DNA of 64,000 bases from Tissierellia bacterium (GTDB taxonomy: Bacteria; Bacillota; Clostridia; Tissierellales; Peptoniphilaceae). Below are positions 37,674-47,324 of this stretch, one piece after another; the first letter of the stretch is position 1; the number at the start of each line of letters is the position of its first letter. Both the position numbers and the translations under genes were made by a program. The DNA lies in assembly GCA_012728295.1 (NCBI GenBank), contig JAAYFJ010000012.1, positions 39,087 through 103,086 on the forward strand. The letters run 5' to 3'. The notes below the pieces were generated by a model, which saw nothing but the letters and a program-made list of their open reading frames with translations, made no database searches and was not told where the DNA came from.

Positions 37674-39464
37674 GTGGCTGTTTATGGAGAAGATATAGTT
37701 GAAGAAATAAAAAGAGCAGTAGATATTAGAGAAGTGATAGAGCAATATGTCCCTCTAAAAAAAAGAGGAAGAAACTATGTGGGGAATTGTCCTTTTCACA
37801 TGGAAAAGACCCCTTCTTTTACTGTGTCCTCAGATAAGCAGTTCTTCCATTGTTTTGGATGTGGTGAGGGCGGGGATGTAATAGCATTTATTATGAAAAA
37901 AGAAAACTTGAACTTCGCTGAAGCTCTAGAGGTGCTAGCAAATAAAGCTGGAATTAGTTTAGAAAAAACAGAGGCATCTAAAGAGTTGAATTCAAGGAAA
38001 AAACATTTTCTAGCTATAAACAAAGAAGCTGCCAAATACTTTTTTAAATCTGCAACGAAATCACCTGTAGCTATGGAATTTTTCCAAAGAAGGGGATTGA
38101 GCATTGAATCTATCAGGCGCTATGGATTAGGATATGCTGATGAAAAATGGGATAGTCTGCTATTACACATGAAAAACAAGGGGTATGACTTAAAAGATCT
38201 GAATGAACTAGATTTAATATCTGAAAAAAAAGACAGTACTGGATATTATGATAGATTTCGACATAGAATAATCTTCCCAATAATTAATCATAGAGGAGAG
38301 ATAATTGGCTTTGGTGGTAGGGTATTAGGTGATGGTGTTCCAAAATACTTAAATACATCCGATACGCCAGTTTTTAGAAAAGGAAATGAGCTATATGGTC
38401 TGCATATTGTTACAAAGCTCTCGGACAGAAGTAATATTATTCTAGTTGAGGGTTACATGGATGTAATTGCCCTGTCACAGCAAGGGTTTGAAAATACAGC
38501 TGCAAGCTTGGGAACGGCATTTACTCCAGAGCAAGCAAAATTGGCCAGCAGATATGGTCAAACAATCTATTTGTGTTACGATTCAGATCAGGCGGGTATT
38601 AATGCTACGAAAAGAGCAATTGAAATTTGTAATGATTCTGGAAACCCTGTGCGAATAATTAGACTAGATGAGGGCATGGATCCTGATGATTATATTAGAA
38701 AGTATGGTAAAACCTCTTTTAAAGAACGTATGAATGAAGCGTTAAGACCTGCTGACTATTATATTCATTTGGCGATATACGATTATAAAAGATTATCTAA
38801 GAATGATCCGACTCAATTATTACAGGAAATCGCAAAGCAAATAGCACTTGTGATTAGTCCAGTTGAAAGAGAGGTATTAATAAATAGATACTCTGAATTA
38901 TTACACTTTTCTTCAGTGGCTCTAAAAAGCGAAGTGGAAGTTAATATGAAGAAAATTGCAATTGCTAAAGAAGGTAATAGGAAAGTAGAAACTAATTTAG
39001 GAATAATAGGGCAGCAGAATTTAATAAGGCAATGGTTATTATTAAGGCAATTTATTAGAGAACCTGGTTTAGCTAAATTATTTGTTGAAAAAACAGACTC
39101 TCAAATATTTACAAACATTGAATTTTCGTCCTTTTTTAAAGAATTAAGCTATGACTTTAAAGCAAAGGGAGATTTGGATACTGATAGATATATTAATAAG
39201 TTAATGGAAATGTATTGGCAACAAGAAGGGTTTAAAGAGATAGACCCTGATTCTCTCAAAGGACCAAATGGAGAAGATGAAATATCGGACTGGATATTGC
39301 GTTTAGAAAACGAGAGTTTAGTTGAACAAAGAGATAAGCTATTAAACGTTGTACAAAACTACGATCGCCAGAAACAGGGAGATTACGATATTTCTCAAGT
39401 TTTATTGCAATTAGAGAAAATCAATCGCCGATTAAGCAACAGAAAGAGTGATGATTATGAATGA
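37674..39464 (+). CDS. dnaG: DNA primase
   Basis: Primase of 596 residues that makes RNA primers for replication. It has an N-terminal CHC2 zinc finger ([20 protein letters not shown], then HCFGC) and a Toprim core ([11 protein letters not shown] and CYDSDQAG). The C-terminal helicase-interacting region follows. I choose GTG 37674, with AGGAG seven bases upstream; a longer frame would start inside dgt. It overlaps rpoD by eight bases. Confidence 0.95.
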   Translation: MAVYGEDIVEEIKRAVDIREVIEQYVPLKKRGRNYVGNCPFHMEKTPSFTVSSDKQFFHCFGCGEGGDVIAFIMKKENLNFAEALEVLANKAGISLEKTEASKELNSRKKHFLAINKEAAKYFFKSATKSPVAMEFFQRRGLSIESIRRYGLGYADEKWDSLLLHMKNKGYDLKDLNELDLISEKKDSTGYYDRFRHRIIFPIINHRGEIIGFGGRVLGDGVPKYLNTSDTPVFRKGNELYGLHIVTKLSDRSNIILVEGYMDVIALSQQGFENTAASLGTAFTPEQAKLASRYGQTIYLCYDSDQAGINATKRAIEICNDSGNPVRIIRLDEGMDPDDYIRKYGKTSFKERMNEALRPADYYIHLAIYDYKRLSKNDPTQLLQEIAKQIALVISPVEREVLINRYSELLHFSSVALKSEVEVNMKKIAIAKEGNRKVETNLGIIGQQNLIRQWLLLRQFIREPGLAKLFVEKTDSQIFTNIEFSSFFKELSYDFKAKGDLDTDRYINKLMEMYWQQEGFKEIDPDSLKGPNGEDEISDWILRLENESLVEQRDKLLNVVQNYDRQKQGDYDISQVLLQLEKINRRLSNRKSDDYE

Positions 39465-40599
39465 TGAAAAGATAACTCAAGGTGCGGCACCAAGTCACAA
39501 GGATGTAATTGACGAGCTCGTGTTTCAAGGTAAGAAAAAGGGTTCATTATCTTATAAGGATATTATGGATGCATTAGAAACTGTGGACATGGAACCTGAT
39601 AAAATTGAAGAAATGTATCAAAAGCTGGAAGAGAACGGCATAGATGTATCAGCAGATGATGATAAAGACGTGGAGTTGGAACTAGACAGCTCTGTAGATG
39701 ATGCAATAACTGAAGACAAAGAAGATGACGATGTAGATAAAGAGATTCTTTCTGTACCTAAAAACGTGAACGTGGATGATCCGGTTAGAATGTACTTAAA
39801 GGAAATAGGAAGAATACCACTGCTTACAGGTGATCAGGAAGTGGAGTTAGCTAAACGCATGGCAGAAGGCGATGAGTTTGCAAAGAAAGACTTGGCTGAA
39901 GCTAACTTAAGGCTTGTTGTGAGTATTGCAAAGAGATACGTTGGAAGAGGAATGTTATTTCTGGACCTGATACAAGAGGGAAATTTAGGGCTGATGAAAG
40001 CTGTAGAAAAATTTGATTATACCAAGGGATTCAAATTCAGCACATATGCCACTTGGTGGATACGTCAGGCAATTACTAGATCAATAGCTGACCAAGCAAG
40101 AACCATAAGAATACCAGTTCATATGGTAGAGACTATTAATAAATTAGTAAGAATACAAAGGCAGCTAGTTCAGGATTTAGGAAGGGATCCTTCTCCTGAG
40201 GAAATTGCAAAAGAAATGAACATCGATGTGGAAAGAGTACGAGAAATACAAAAAATTGCTCAGGAGCCTGTTTCATTAGAGACTCCTATCGGAGAAGAAG
40301 AAGATAGTCACCTGGGAGATTTTATTCCGGATGAAGAAGTTATGGCACCATCAGATGCCGCTACCTTTACCCTTTTAAAGGAGCAGCTTTCAGAGGTTCT
40401 AGACACTTTGACAGAAAGAGAGCAAAAGGTGCTTTCTTTGAGGTTTGGCTTAGGGGATGGCAGAGCTAGAACGTTGGAAGAAGTAGGAAAAGAATTTGAT
40501 GTAACTAGAGAGAGAATTCGTCAAATAGAAGCTAAGGCATTAAGAAAACTTAGGCATCCTAGCAGAAGTAAAAAATTGAAGGACTTTTTAGAACAATGA
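39457..40599 (+). CDS. rpoD: RNA polymerase primary sigma factor (sigma-A)
   Basis: Primary sigma factor of 380 residues that directs RNA polymerase to TTGACA/TATAAT promoters such as those seen here. An acidic N-terminal region 1.1-like part (about 1-100) is followed by region 1.2/2 ([40 protein letters not shown]), region 3, and region 4 ([20 protein letters not shown]). I choose ATG 39457, which has AAAGAG at good distance. The dnaG-rpoD pair is the classical macromolecular synthesis arrangement. Confidence 0.96.
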   Translation: MNDEKITQGAAPSHKDVIDELVFQGKKKGSLSYKDIMDALETVDMEPDKIEEMYQKLEENGIDVSADDDKDVELELDSSVDDAITEDKEDDDVDKEILSVPKNVNVDDPVRMYLKEIGRIPLLTGDQEVELAKRMAEGDEFAKKDLAEANLRLVVSIAKRYVGRGMLFLDLIQEGNLGLMKAVEKFDYTKGFKFSTYATWWIRQAITRSIADQARTIRIPVHMVETINKLVRIQRQLVQDLGRDPSPEEIAKEMNIDVERVREIQKIAQEPVSLETPIGEEEDSHLGDFIPDEEVMAPSDAATFTLLKEQLSEVLDTLTEREQKVLSLRFGLGDGRARTLEEVGKEFDVTRERIRQIEAKALRKLRHPSRSKKLKDFLEQ

Positions 40600-41267
40600 T
40601 ACTATCTTCTAGATTAACAAAATTAATTAATGCAGTGGGCGAAGGTGAATCCGTGGCTGATATTGGAACAGACCACGGATATTTGCCGTGGGAACTAATG
40701 AAAAAATGTTCTAAGGTTATTGCTACTGATATTAGTGAGCAATGCTTACAAAAATCCATAAGTCGCTCAGGATTTACAGAATCAAAAGAGGAACCTGAGC
40801 ATAGAATAGGAGATGGACTATCTCCTATTTCTTATGGAGAGGTGGATAATGTAGTAATTGCTGGAATGGGTGGTCTATTAATAATAAGCATATTAGATGC
40901 AGATTTAGAAAAAGCAAAAAGCTTTGGGAAATTGATATTACAACCTATGAACGCATCTGATACTTTAAGAAAATGGCTGGTGGGAAATGGATTTTCAATC
41001 ATAGGCGAGGACATTTGCTTTGATGACAGTCGTTATTATGAGATTATTGAAGTAAAGCAAGGAAAAGAAAATAAACCATTACTACTAGATGGTGAAATGG
41101 GAGCTCTAATTACCGATGCTCATTCGCTAAAAAAAGACTTTATTAAGCATCAAATAAATAATTTACACGAAATTTTGAATAAAATAGGAAATCCTGTTGC
41201 TGGAAAAGCCTTGGAACGAGTTGAGGCTATAAAAATGAAAATTTGTGAATGGGAGAATTTGCTATGA
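40596..41267 (+). CDS. trmK: tRNA (adenine22-N1)-methyltransferase TrmK
   Basis: SAM-dependent enzyme of 223 residues that forms m1A22 in tRNA. Motif I is [13 protein letters not shown] and the catalytic-loop block is [11 protein letters not shown]. It overlaps rpoD by four bases and nif3 by four bases (ATGA type), the usual order in Gram-positive bacteria. Confidence 0.92.
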   Translation: MILSSRLTKLINAVGEGESVADIGTDHGYLPWELMKKCSKVIATDISEQCLQKSISRSGFTESKEEPEHRIGDGLSPISYGEVDNVVIAGMGGLLIISILDADLEKAKSFGKLILQPMNASDTLRKWLVGNGFSIIGEDICFDDSRYYEIIEVKQGKENKPLLLDGEMGALITDAHSLKKDFIKHQINNLHEILNKIGNPVAGKALERVEAIKMKICEWENLL

Positions 41268-42067
41268 TTGTAACCGTTAGTGATTTAATGCGAGAAATGG
41301 AGGAAATATCACCTATTGAACTTGCAGAAGATTGGGACAATGTCGGTTTGCAAATAGGTAATCCGGAAGATGAAATAAAGGGTATTGTCATTTCATTAGA
41401 TGTAACTCCTAAGACTATTTCTACGGCAATAGAAAATGGCTGTAATATGGTTCTTTCTCATCATCCGCTAATTTTTTCTCCAATAAATTGCATAAGAGCA
41501 GATGAATATAAAGGAATGATGATAACAGAAGCCATAAAAAATGGGATTAATATATATTCAGCTCACACCAATTTAGATGCCTCTGATGTAGGAGTTAACG
41601 TTCAGTTGGCGAAAAAATTGCAATTATTGAATGTAAAAATACCAGAGAAAACGGCAAAAGAGCAATCTAATGAGATAAGGTATGTAAGGGTTGGTGAATT
41701 ACCACGTGCTATGGATGAGCTAGAATTACGTTCACACATTGAGGAATGCTTAAGCACAAATGATATAAGGTTAGGTGGGCGTTCTGTTGGCAATATAGAC
41801 AAGGTTATGATTGCATGTGGCAGTGGAGCTGGAAATATAGAATTATGTGCAAATATGGACTATAGTGTCCTAATAACCGGTGATGTAAAATATCATGATT
41901 ACCAAAGAGCTGAAGAACTTGGGGTACTGCTAATTGATGCTGGACATTTTAGTACTGAAATACCCATGGTTCAAGCTTTAAAAGATTTGCTCACTGAAAA
42001 ATATAAAGGTAGGATAATAATAGAGAGTCATCCGGCATTTTATTACATTCCTGCTGGATTGAAATGA
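41264..42067 (+). CDS. Nif3-like dinuclear metal centre protein
   Basis: Protein of 267 residues of the Nif3/GTP cyclohydrolase I type 2 fold, with metal ligands in SHHPLIF, SAHTNLD and DAGHFSTE. It starts at ATG 41264 behind GGGAG rather than 41249. Function is unsettled; it is genetically linked to trmK in many Firmicutes. It is the last gene of the phoH-to-nif3 run. Confidence 0.9.
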   Translation: MIVTVSDLMREMEEISPIELAEDWDNVGLQIGNPEDEIKGIVISLDVTPKTISTAIENGCNMVLSHHPLIFSPINCIRADEYKGMMITEAIKNGINIYSAHTNLDASDVGVNVQLAKKLQLLNVKIPEKTAKEQSNEIRYVRVGELPRAMDELELRSHIEECLSTNDIRLGGRSVGNIDKVMIACGSGAGNIELCANMDYSVLITGDVKYHDYQRAEELGVLLIDAGHFSTEIPMVQALKDLLTEKYKGRIIIESHPAFYYIPAGLK

Positions 42068-42077
42068 ATAAATATGT

Positions 42078-42083
42078 TATAAT
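42078..42083 (+). promoter_or_regulatory. -10 element of the rnpB promoter
   Basis: A perfect TATAAT eight bases before the predicted 5' end of the RNA. No good -35 box was found at 17 bases. Confidence 0.5.
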
Positions 42084-42090
42084 AATCAAC

Positions 42091-42426
42091 GCAGTAAACC
42101 GGTCGATTGCATGAGAAATCATGAGGAAAGTCCGCGCACCATAGAGCAGGATGCTGGATAACGTCCAGTGAGGGCGACCTTAAGGCTAGTGCAACAGAGA
42201 TATACCGCCTGTCGTAAGATAGGTAAGGGTGGAAAGGCGGGGTAAGAGCCCACCGGCAGCTAGGAGACTAGGTGGCCATGTAAACCCCATCCGGTGCAAG
42301 ACCAAAAGCGGGAAAAGGGGCAGTTGCTCGTTGCCCTCCGAAAAGGTAGGTTGCTTGAGCTATTGGGTAACCAATAGCCTAGATAGATAATCGACGATAA
42401 CAGGACGCGGCTTATAGGTTTAGTGC
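42091..42426 (+). ncRNA. rnpB: RNase P RNA
   Basis: Catalytic RNA that removes the 5' leader from pre-tRNAs. The universal cores are visible: GAGGAAAGTCCGCGC near the 5' end, AGAGCCCACCG (42246-42256) in the middle, and GATAACAGGACGCGGCTTAT near the 3' end. Pairings seen are P1 (AAACC with GGTTT), P2 (TCGATT with AATCGA) and a very short P3 (CATGA-GAAA-TCATG). Exact ends are estimated from P1. A terminator follows. Confidence 0.95.
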
Positions 42427-42430
42427 ATAT

Positions 42431-42455
42431 AGGGCGATGAAAATCGCCCTTTTAT
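42431..42455 (+). terminator. Terminator of rnpB
   Basis: Eight-bp stem AGGGCGAT-GAAA-ATCGCCCT followed by TTTTATA. Confidence 0.88.
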
Positions 42456-42739
42456 ACATTAATAATGAAATAAAAAACCACAAAAGGACCATGGTCCTGA
42501 AGAGGACTTAATATTGACATTTTTGGCACTAGTATTACAAAACAAATATTGTGATACCACATATTGTACATAAGCATAAAATGTACTCCGTATATAGAGT
42601 TGTTTAATAAATGTCAAATAATAGAGAAAAAGATAACAAAGTATCGCCTAAGGGTTGTAACTAATTTGTAACTTTTGTATTGCGTATTAGTTCTGGTTGA
42701 TATATAATTTAGAAGAATTCACTATAAAGGAGTGTTAGC
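42456..42739. other. 284-bp intergenic region upstream of the NlpC/P60 gene
   Basis: No gene is visible. It holds a 14-base perfect palindrome AGGACCATGGTCCT (42485-42498) of unknown role, an AT-rich stretch, and the promoter at 42680-42708. Confidence 0.6.
42680..42708 (+). promoter_or_regulatory. Sigma-A promoter of the NlpC/P60 gene
   Basis: TTGCGT (42680-42685), 17-base spacer, perfect TATAAT (42703-42708), about 25 bases before the ribosome binding site. Confidence 0.75.
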
Positions 42740-43900
42740 ATGAATCATATTGCAAAACGGCTATCTATGGGCGTTGCTTTTGTTGCAGTGGTAGCTATTT
42801 TTGGAATGAAAGATACGGGAGTTTTCCTAAAAGACTATACCCCCTCAAATAACAGTGAGCTTGCATATCATGTTGAGCAGGAAGTTAAGATAATTAAACA
42901 AGACGATAATTTTTATTATGTAAATACAAACAATGGAGAAGTTGCAGTTCCTAAAGATGTTCTACTTAAAAAGTCAGAATCTAATAAGAGCTTGCAAGCA
43001 ATAAAACCAACTCGCCTTTACAATAGCATTAACGGCGAAGTGATTAGAATAGTACTAAGTGAAGAACAGTTGGACATTTTTGAAAAACAAGGGGAGTATT
43101 ACAAAGTAAAAAGCCAGGATGGAAAAGTTGGATTTGTAAAAACCTCAGAGGTTGAACCTGCTGAGAAACAGTATTCTACACCTGCAATAGCTTTAAATAA
43201 TAAGTTTTTAGTCAACAACGACTTACTTATGGAGTTAAAAAAAGGTGAAAAAGTTTCAGTGGTGGATTATTCCAACGGACAGTATTTATTAGTTGATCAG
43301 AATGGAAATTACTTCCAAGCAAATAATACAGACGTGGAATTAGATGTTCCAAAAGTTGTAGTGGAGCCAGTGGTCGAAAAGCCTTTAGAGGTAGCGGCAC
43401 CAGTTAATCCTGATAAGGTTGTCGTTGCTACAACTAGTGTAAAACCTGAAACTGAAAATTCTAAACCAGAAAACTCTAAGCCAGCAGTTCCGGCACCAGT
43501 ACCAAGTAGTGCAAAAGCACAGGAAAAGATTAACTATGCTATTGATTATGTAAAAGCACAGTTGGAACGTCCATATATTTACGCTGATGCAGGTAAAGAA
43601 GGATATGATTGTTCCGGATTGATTTATGATGTATTTTGTAAAAAGTTAAACTACAAAGTTAACCGAAGCAGTTATGATTTAGTTGAAAACGGATATGAAG
43701 TTGAAAGAGATGAGCTTCTACCCGGAGATATTGTTTTCTTTAACACTACAGATAAAGACAATTCTCACGTGGGAATGTATATTGGTAATGATGAGTTTAT
43801 TCACGCATCTTCAGGTAGTAAAAAGGTTGTAATAACTAAATTGAGTTCAGATTATTATGATCAAAGATATTCTACTGCAAGAAGAATTATTGTAGACTAA
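42740..43900 (+). CDS. Secreted SH3-domain NlpC/P60 peptidoglycan hydrolase
   Basis: Exported cell-wall endopeptidase of 386 residues. A signal peptide (about 1-25, MNHIAKRLSMGVAFVAVVAI) is followed by two or three SH3b-like repeats (about 45-215) that should bind peptidoglycan. A Pro/Val/Glu/Lys linker (about 215-260) leads to a C-terminal NlpC/P60 domain with catalytic Cys in YDCSGLIYDVF, His in SHVGMYIG and a third polar residue in FIHASSG. AAAGGAGTG precedes the ATG. Monocistronic: own promoter and terminator. Confidence 0.9.
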   Translation: MNHIAKRLSMGVAFVAVVAIFGMKDTGVFLKDYTPSNNSELAYHVEQEVKIIKQDDNFYYVNTNNGEVAVPKDVLLKKSESNKSLQAIKPTRLYNSINGEVIRIVLSEEQLDIFEKQGEYYKVKSQDGKVGFVKTSEVEPAEKQYSTPAIALNNKFLVNNDLLMELKKGEKVSVVDYSNGQYLLVDQNGNYFQANNTDVELDVPKVVVEPVVEKPLEVAAPVNPDKVVVATTSVKPETENSKPENSKPAVPAPVPSSAKAQEKINYAIDYVKAQLERPYIYADAGKEGYDCSGLIYDVFCKKLNYKVNRSSYDLVENGYEVERDELLPGDIVFFNTTDKDNSHVGMYIGNDEFIHASSGSKKVVITKLSSDYYDQRYSTARRIIVD

Positions 43901-43912
43901 ATAGAACGATAG

Positions 43913-43940
43913 AAAATCGCATGGTAACATGCGATTTTTT
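43913..43940 (+). terminator. Terminator of the NlpC/P60 gene
   Basis: Eleven-bp perfect stem AAAATCGCATG-GTAA-CATGCGATTTT followed by extra T. Confidence 0.9.
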
Positions 43941-44021
43941 GGTTCTTTCTTTTGCACTTGTATTCCTCCTTTGGTGTTGTTTAGGCGATAACATATTAAA
44001 GGATTTTGGAGTACAAGTGTA

Positions 44022-44157
44022 TATTTTTTTGCTTTTCAACATAAAAAATATCCGTTGGGAGTATTATCCCACAACGAATATTATAGAACCTATTTTTTTG
44101 CTTATTAACATAAAAAATATCCATTGGGAGTTTACCCCCAATGGATATTATAGAACC
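44022..44157 (-). repeat. Tandem duplication of the PBP terminator (two ~68-bp copies)
   Basis: Copy 1 is 44022-44090 and copy 2 is 44091-44157; they share T-runs, the TAAAAAATATCC arm and the TATTATAGAACC end. Each forms a hairpin with a T-run on the minus strand. In copy 2 the stem (AATATCCATTGGG with its complement) is perfect; in copy 1 it carries bulges. Both lie just after the stop of the minus-strand PBP gene. Confidence 0.85.
44092..44157 (-). terminator. Proximal terminator of the class A PBP gene
   Basis: Minus-strand hairpin with a 14-bp class stem between about 44117 and 44148, followed on the minus strand by ATATTTTTTATG. It is the first of the two duplicated units met by polymerase leaving the PBP gene. 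Confidence 0.8.
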
Positions 44158-44164
44158 TTTTTAT

Positions 44165-47071
44165 TTAATTTTGATCTGTTTGATTGTTATGATCTTCCCC
44201 ATTGTTTCTATTATTACCATATTCATCATCATCTTCCTCATCTTCTTCTGGAGGAATAAGTTGATCGAGTATATTATCTACGTTTACTTCGGTATCTTCA
44301 TCAACTGGTGTTACATTCATGGTATGTTCGTCATGTATGTTACAATGTTCAGTAGGGGCTGAAGTGGAACCGCTTTTAGGATAAACTCTGGTCTGTATCT
44401 GATCGCTTGGGCAAAATTCATTTGGCAATAACCCTGATTCTCCACATACAGTTACAGAATAGTGAGCATCACAAATTCCGTCAGGTATATTTTCTCCAGC
44501 AAAAATCTCATGTATTATGCCACCGGTGACATCAGATGAACATAAATCAGAGGGCCTTTTTCCTGAAATGGAGCAAAGAGATGCTTCAATTATTCCATCA
44601 GGTCTAACAAATGATGTCTTATGTTCTAGTCCTTCATGAACAGAAGTCATAATATGGCGCCATAGCTTTGTAGCTGTACCACTACCTTTGGTAAGGGTAA
44701 TCTGTGGAGAGTCGTTTCCTATCCATGTCCCTGCAACGTAATATGGTGTAAAGCCTACAAACCAGATGTCAGCATTTTTATCTGTTGTACCTGTTTTACC
44801 GGCCGTTACAAAGCCATTCATTGCTGCAGCTCCAGCTATTCCGTTTGAAACTGTTGTCCTTAAGATGTCTTTCATAATATATGATATTTGTGAAGACACA
44901 ACTCGTGTCTCTTTTGGAGTGTTATCTATTAAGAGGTTACCATTTTTATCTAATATCTTTGTGAAAGCACGAGGCTTTATGAATACTCCATCATTGGCTA
45001 TAGATCCATATGCTGCCGTGATGTCCAGTGGAGAAATACCTTCTGTCATACCTCCTAATGCTAAGGAAAGGTTTTCGTCATTGGTTACAGGATTTTCTTT
45101 TGCTGTAACAAATGAATCTCTATCAGGATGCTCAGGATCGATTATACCCATTCTCTCTAAATACTTCATAGATGTATCTATGCCTGTTATTTCCAATGCC
45201 TTTACAGCGGCGGCGTTGGAAGACTGTTCAACAGCTCTTCTCAATGGAGTTGGCCCCCAATATCCACCATACCAGTTTCTTGGCCATTGTTTACCGTTAA
45301 TTACCTTTATGGGTTCGTCCATAATTGCAGTACCTGCTGTCATTCCATTATCTAGTGCAGGTAAGTATGATGCTAATGGTTTCATAGAAGAACCAGGTTG
45401 GCGTTTGGAGTCTGTAGCCCTATTTAAAATGCGGTTACCATCTACATCTCTTCCGCCCATTAGAGCTTTTATTTCACCTGTATGGTAGTCAATGATAACG
45501 GTTGCTGACTGTGGTTGAACAATGCCTTTTTTATTAAAACTAAAAAACTCGTGGCTGATTATCAAATTTCCACCGTCTGTGACGCTATAAAACTGTGGAG
45601 CATTATCTAAATATTCCTTGGAAATCTTGGCTCTTCCACCTTCTACGGAGTAATGCTCCGGAGGTATGGTTATGGAGCCAACGATATGGGCTACTAAGTT
45701 GTTCTTTTCATTAATGGAATAGACATCTTCTATATCCATATGCTTTGGATATGGGACAACCACATTACTGTGTATGGATAGGCCTGAGTCGTCTAATGTG
45801 AAATCTCCAGGAGGCAATACAAGATCATATGAATCATTAAATAGATTGGCTTTATTATAGTATATTACTTCTCCCATTCGATTGACTATATTACCATTAC
45901 CGTCTTTTGATATATTGATTAATATAGGACCTGAAGCATAGCTGGAATCACCATAAACTATATTAGTGAAGTCGTTGTATATTCCTTCTAACTGTTTTTG
46001 CATATTAACATCAACTGTGGAAAATATTTGGAGACCACCGGTAAAAAGCACATCTTGTGCCTGTTCGTAAGTGAAGTCATAGTGATCTGCTAGGGCGTAA
46101 GTGGCCTGAGTTTTCACGTAGTCCACAAAGAAGCTTGTCATGTCGTGCATTACCTTTTGACCTGGCTTTATGGAAGCTGAAATATCTTGAGCTAATGCCT
46201 CTTGATACTGTTGGTCGGTTATTTTGCCTAATTCATGCATTTTGCTTAGAACTACCTTTTGTCGTTCCACACACTTAGGATTATATATTGCTATAAGGGT
46301 TTCTCCCAATACATCTACTTCACCTACGCGGATATCAGTATCTGGGTTAAAGTTTTCCGGTCTGACCCTAAGATATGGTGGGTAATTGGTAGGGCTTTTT
46401 ACTATACCTGCAAATAACGCTGATTCAGCAATAGTAAGTTCTTCAACGTTCTTGCTAAAGTAAGTCTGCGCAGCTTCTTGGACGCCATATGCACCTTGGC
46501 CTAAGTTAATTCTGTTTAAATATGCTTCTAATACTTGTTCTTTGCTAAGAGCTTTCTCGATTTGTAGAGCTAGATAAGCCTCTTTTATCTTACGGCTCAT
46601 GGTTTTATCATTGTTAAGATAAAGGTTTCGAGCTAACTGTTGGGTAAGGGTACTGGCTCCTCGGACTATGTCACCAGATTTGAAGTTATCAATAGTTGCT
46701 GCAACAATACCCACTGGATCGACTCCATTATGCTCCATAAAACGCTCATCCTCAATACTAATAAACGCATCTAAAAGATATTGTGGCATTTTATCAATAG
46801 TTACAATAGTTCTAAATTGTTCCGTCTGAATTTTTTCAAGCAGCTCACCTTTGTCATCATAAATTCTAGATGTTTGCTGTAGACTTGCGTTAATATTTGA
46901 CGGGTCAATCGCAGGAACTTCTTTTATTATGGATAATACTGCTCCACCTACTATTATTCCGCCAATTACCAGGGACATAATAATAAGTAAGAGTAGAATT
47001 TTAATAAACTTAAAAAATGTGAACTTCTTTTTTTTCTTAATTTTTGGTTTTTTTGCATTTGAAGTAGCCAT
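44165..47071 (-). CDS. Class A penicillin-binding protein (PBP1A type)
   Basis: Bifunctional peptidoglycan synthase of 968 residues. A basic cytosolic N terminus and one membrane segment (about 20-42) precede the GT51 transglycosylase domain (SIEDERFMEHNGVDPVGI; GASTLTQQLARN). The transpeptidase domain has SSMKPL (nucleophile Ser), SSN and KTGTT. The C terminus is an extended, Asp/Glu/Asn-rich tail (from about 930). I start at ATG 47071 behind AAGGAGG; the ATG/TTG eight codons earlier has no ribosome binding site. Followed by duplicated terminators. Confidence 0.93.
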   Translation of the reverse strand: MATSNAKKPKIKKKKKFTFFKFIKILLLLIIMSLVIGGIIVGGAVLSIIKEVPAIDPSNINASLQQTSRIYDDKGELLEKIQTEQFRTIVTIDKMPQYLLDAFISIEDERFMEHNGVDPVGIVAATIDNFKSGDIVRGASTLTQQLARNLYLNNDKTMSRKIKEAYLALQIEKALSKEQVLEAYLNRINLGQGAYGVQEAAQTYFSKNVEELTIAESALFAGIVKSPTNYPPYLRVRPENFNPDTDIRVGEVDVLGETLIAIYNPKCVERQKVVLSKMHELGKITDQQYQEALAQDISASIKPGQKVMHDMTSFFVDYVKTQATYALADHYDFTYEQAQDVLFTGGLQIFSTVDVNMQKQLEGIYNDFTNIVYGDSSYASGPILINISKDGNGNIVNRMGEVIYYNKANLFNDSYDLVLPPGDFTLDDSGLSIHSNVVVPYPKHMDIEDVYSINEKNNLVAHIVGSITIPPEHYSVEGGRAKISKEYLDNAPQFYSVTDGGNLIISHEFFSFNKKGIVQPQSATVIIDYHTGEIKALMGGRDVDGNRILNRATDSKRQPGSSMKPLASYLPALDNGMTAGTAIMDEPIKVINGKQWPRNWYGGYWGPTPLRRAVEQSSNAAAVKALEITGIDTSMKYLERMGIIDPEHPDRDSFVTAKENPVTNDENLSLALGGMTEGISPLDITAAYGSIANDGVFIKPRAFTKILDKNGNLLIDNTPKETRVVSSQISYIMKDILRTTVSNGIAGAAAMNGFVTAGKTGTTDKNADIWFVGFTPYYVAGTWIGNDSPQITLTKGSGTATKLWRHIMTSVHEGLEHKTSFVRPDGIIEASLCSISGKRPSDLCSSDVTGGIIHEIFAGENIPDGICDAHYSVTVCGESGLLPNEFCPSDQIQTRVYPKSGSTSAPTEHCNIHDEHTMNVTPVDEDTEVNVDNILDQLIPPEEDEEDDDEYGNNRNNGEDHNNQTDQN

Positions 47072-47099
47072 GAAATCCTCCTTAGTAATAAGCAACTTA

Positions 47100-47108
47100 A
47101 TTATAACA
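47100..47108 (-). promoter_or_regulatory. Extended -10 promoter of the PBP gene
   Basis: On the minus strand TGT-TATAAT (extended -10 form), about 30 bases before the PBP start codon. No good -35 box is visible. Confidence 0.5.
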
Positions 47109-47236
47109 TATAATGTGGTAATTAAGGGTCTGTAACCACAAGAAAAATATTACATTTTTGTTTCAAATTGTATTTTATTAAATAATAATCTATCATTTTA
47201 TTTTATCTCAGAAGCAAGAGAATAACACCGAAATTA

Positions 47237-47245
47237 TGATATAAT
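47237..47245 (+). promoter_or_regulatory. Extended -10 promoter of hflX
   Basis: TGA-TATAAT (TATAAT at 47240-47245), about 80 bases before the hflX start. The -35 region is poor, as expected for extended -10 promoters. Confidence 0.55.
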
Positions 47246-47324
47246 ATTTTATTAAGATAATCATATAATTATGACACTAAAACATAGTGAATGATAGAGA
47301 TTATAAGACACTAAGAGGTGAGCA

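Noticed and set aside
43921..44259. 112-codon plus-strand ORF rich in Phe/Ile/Tyr
   Set aside because: It begins inside a terminator stem, runs through the duplicated terminator and into the 3' end of the PBP gene; no ribosome binding site.
44766..45488. 240-codon plus-strand ORF opposite the PBP gene
   Set aside because: Antisense shadow of a clear transpeptidase domain; no ribosome binding site or family likeness.
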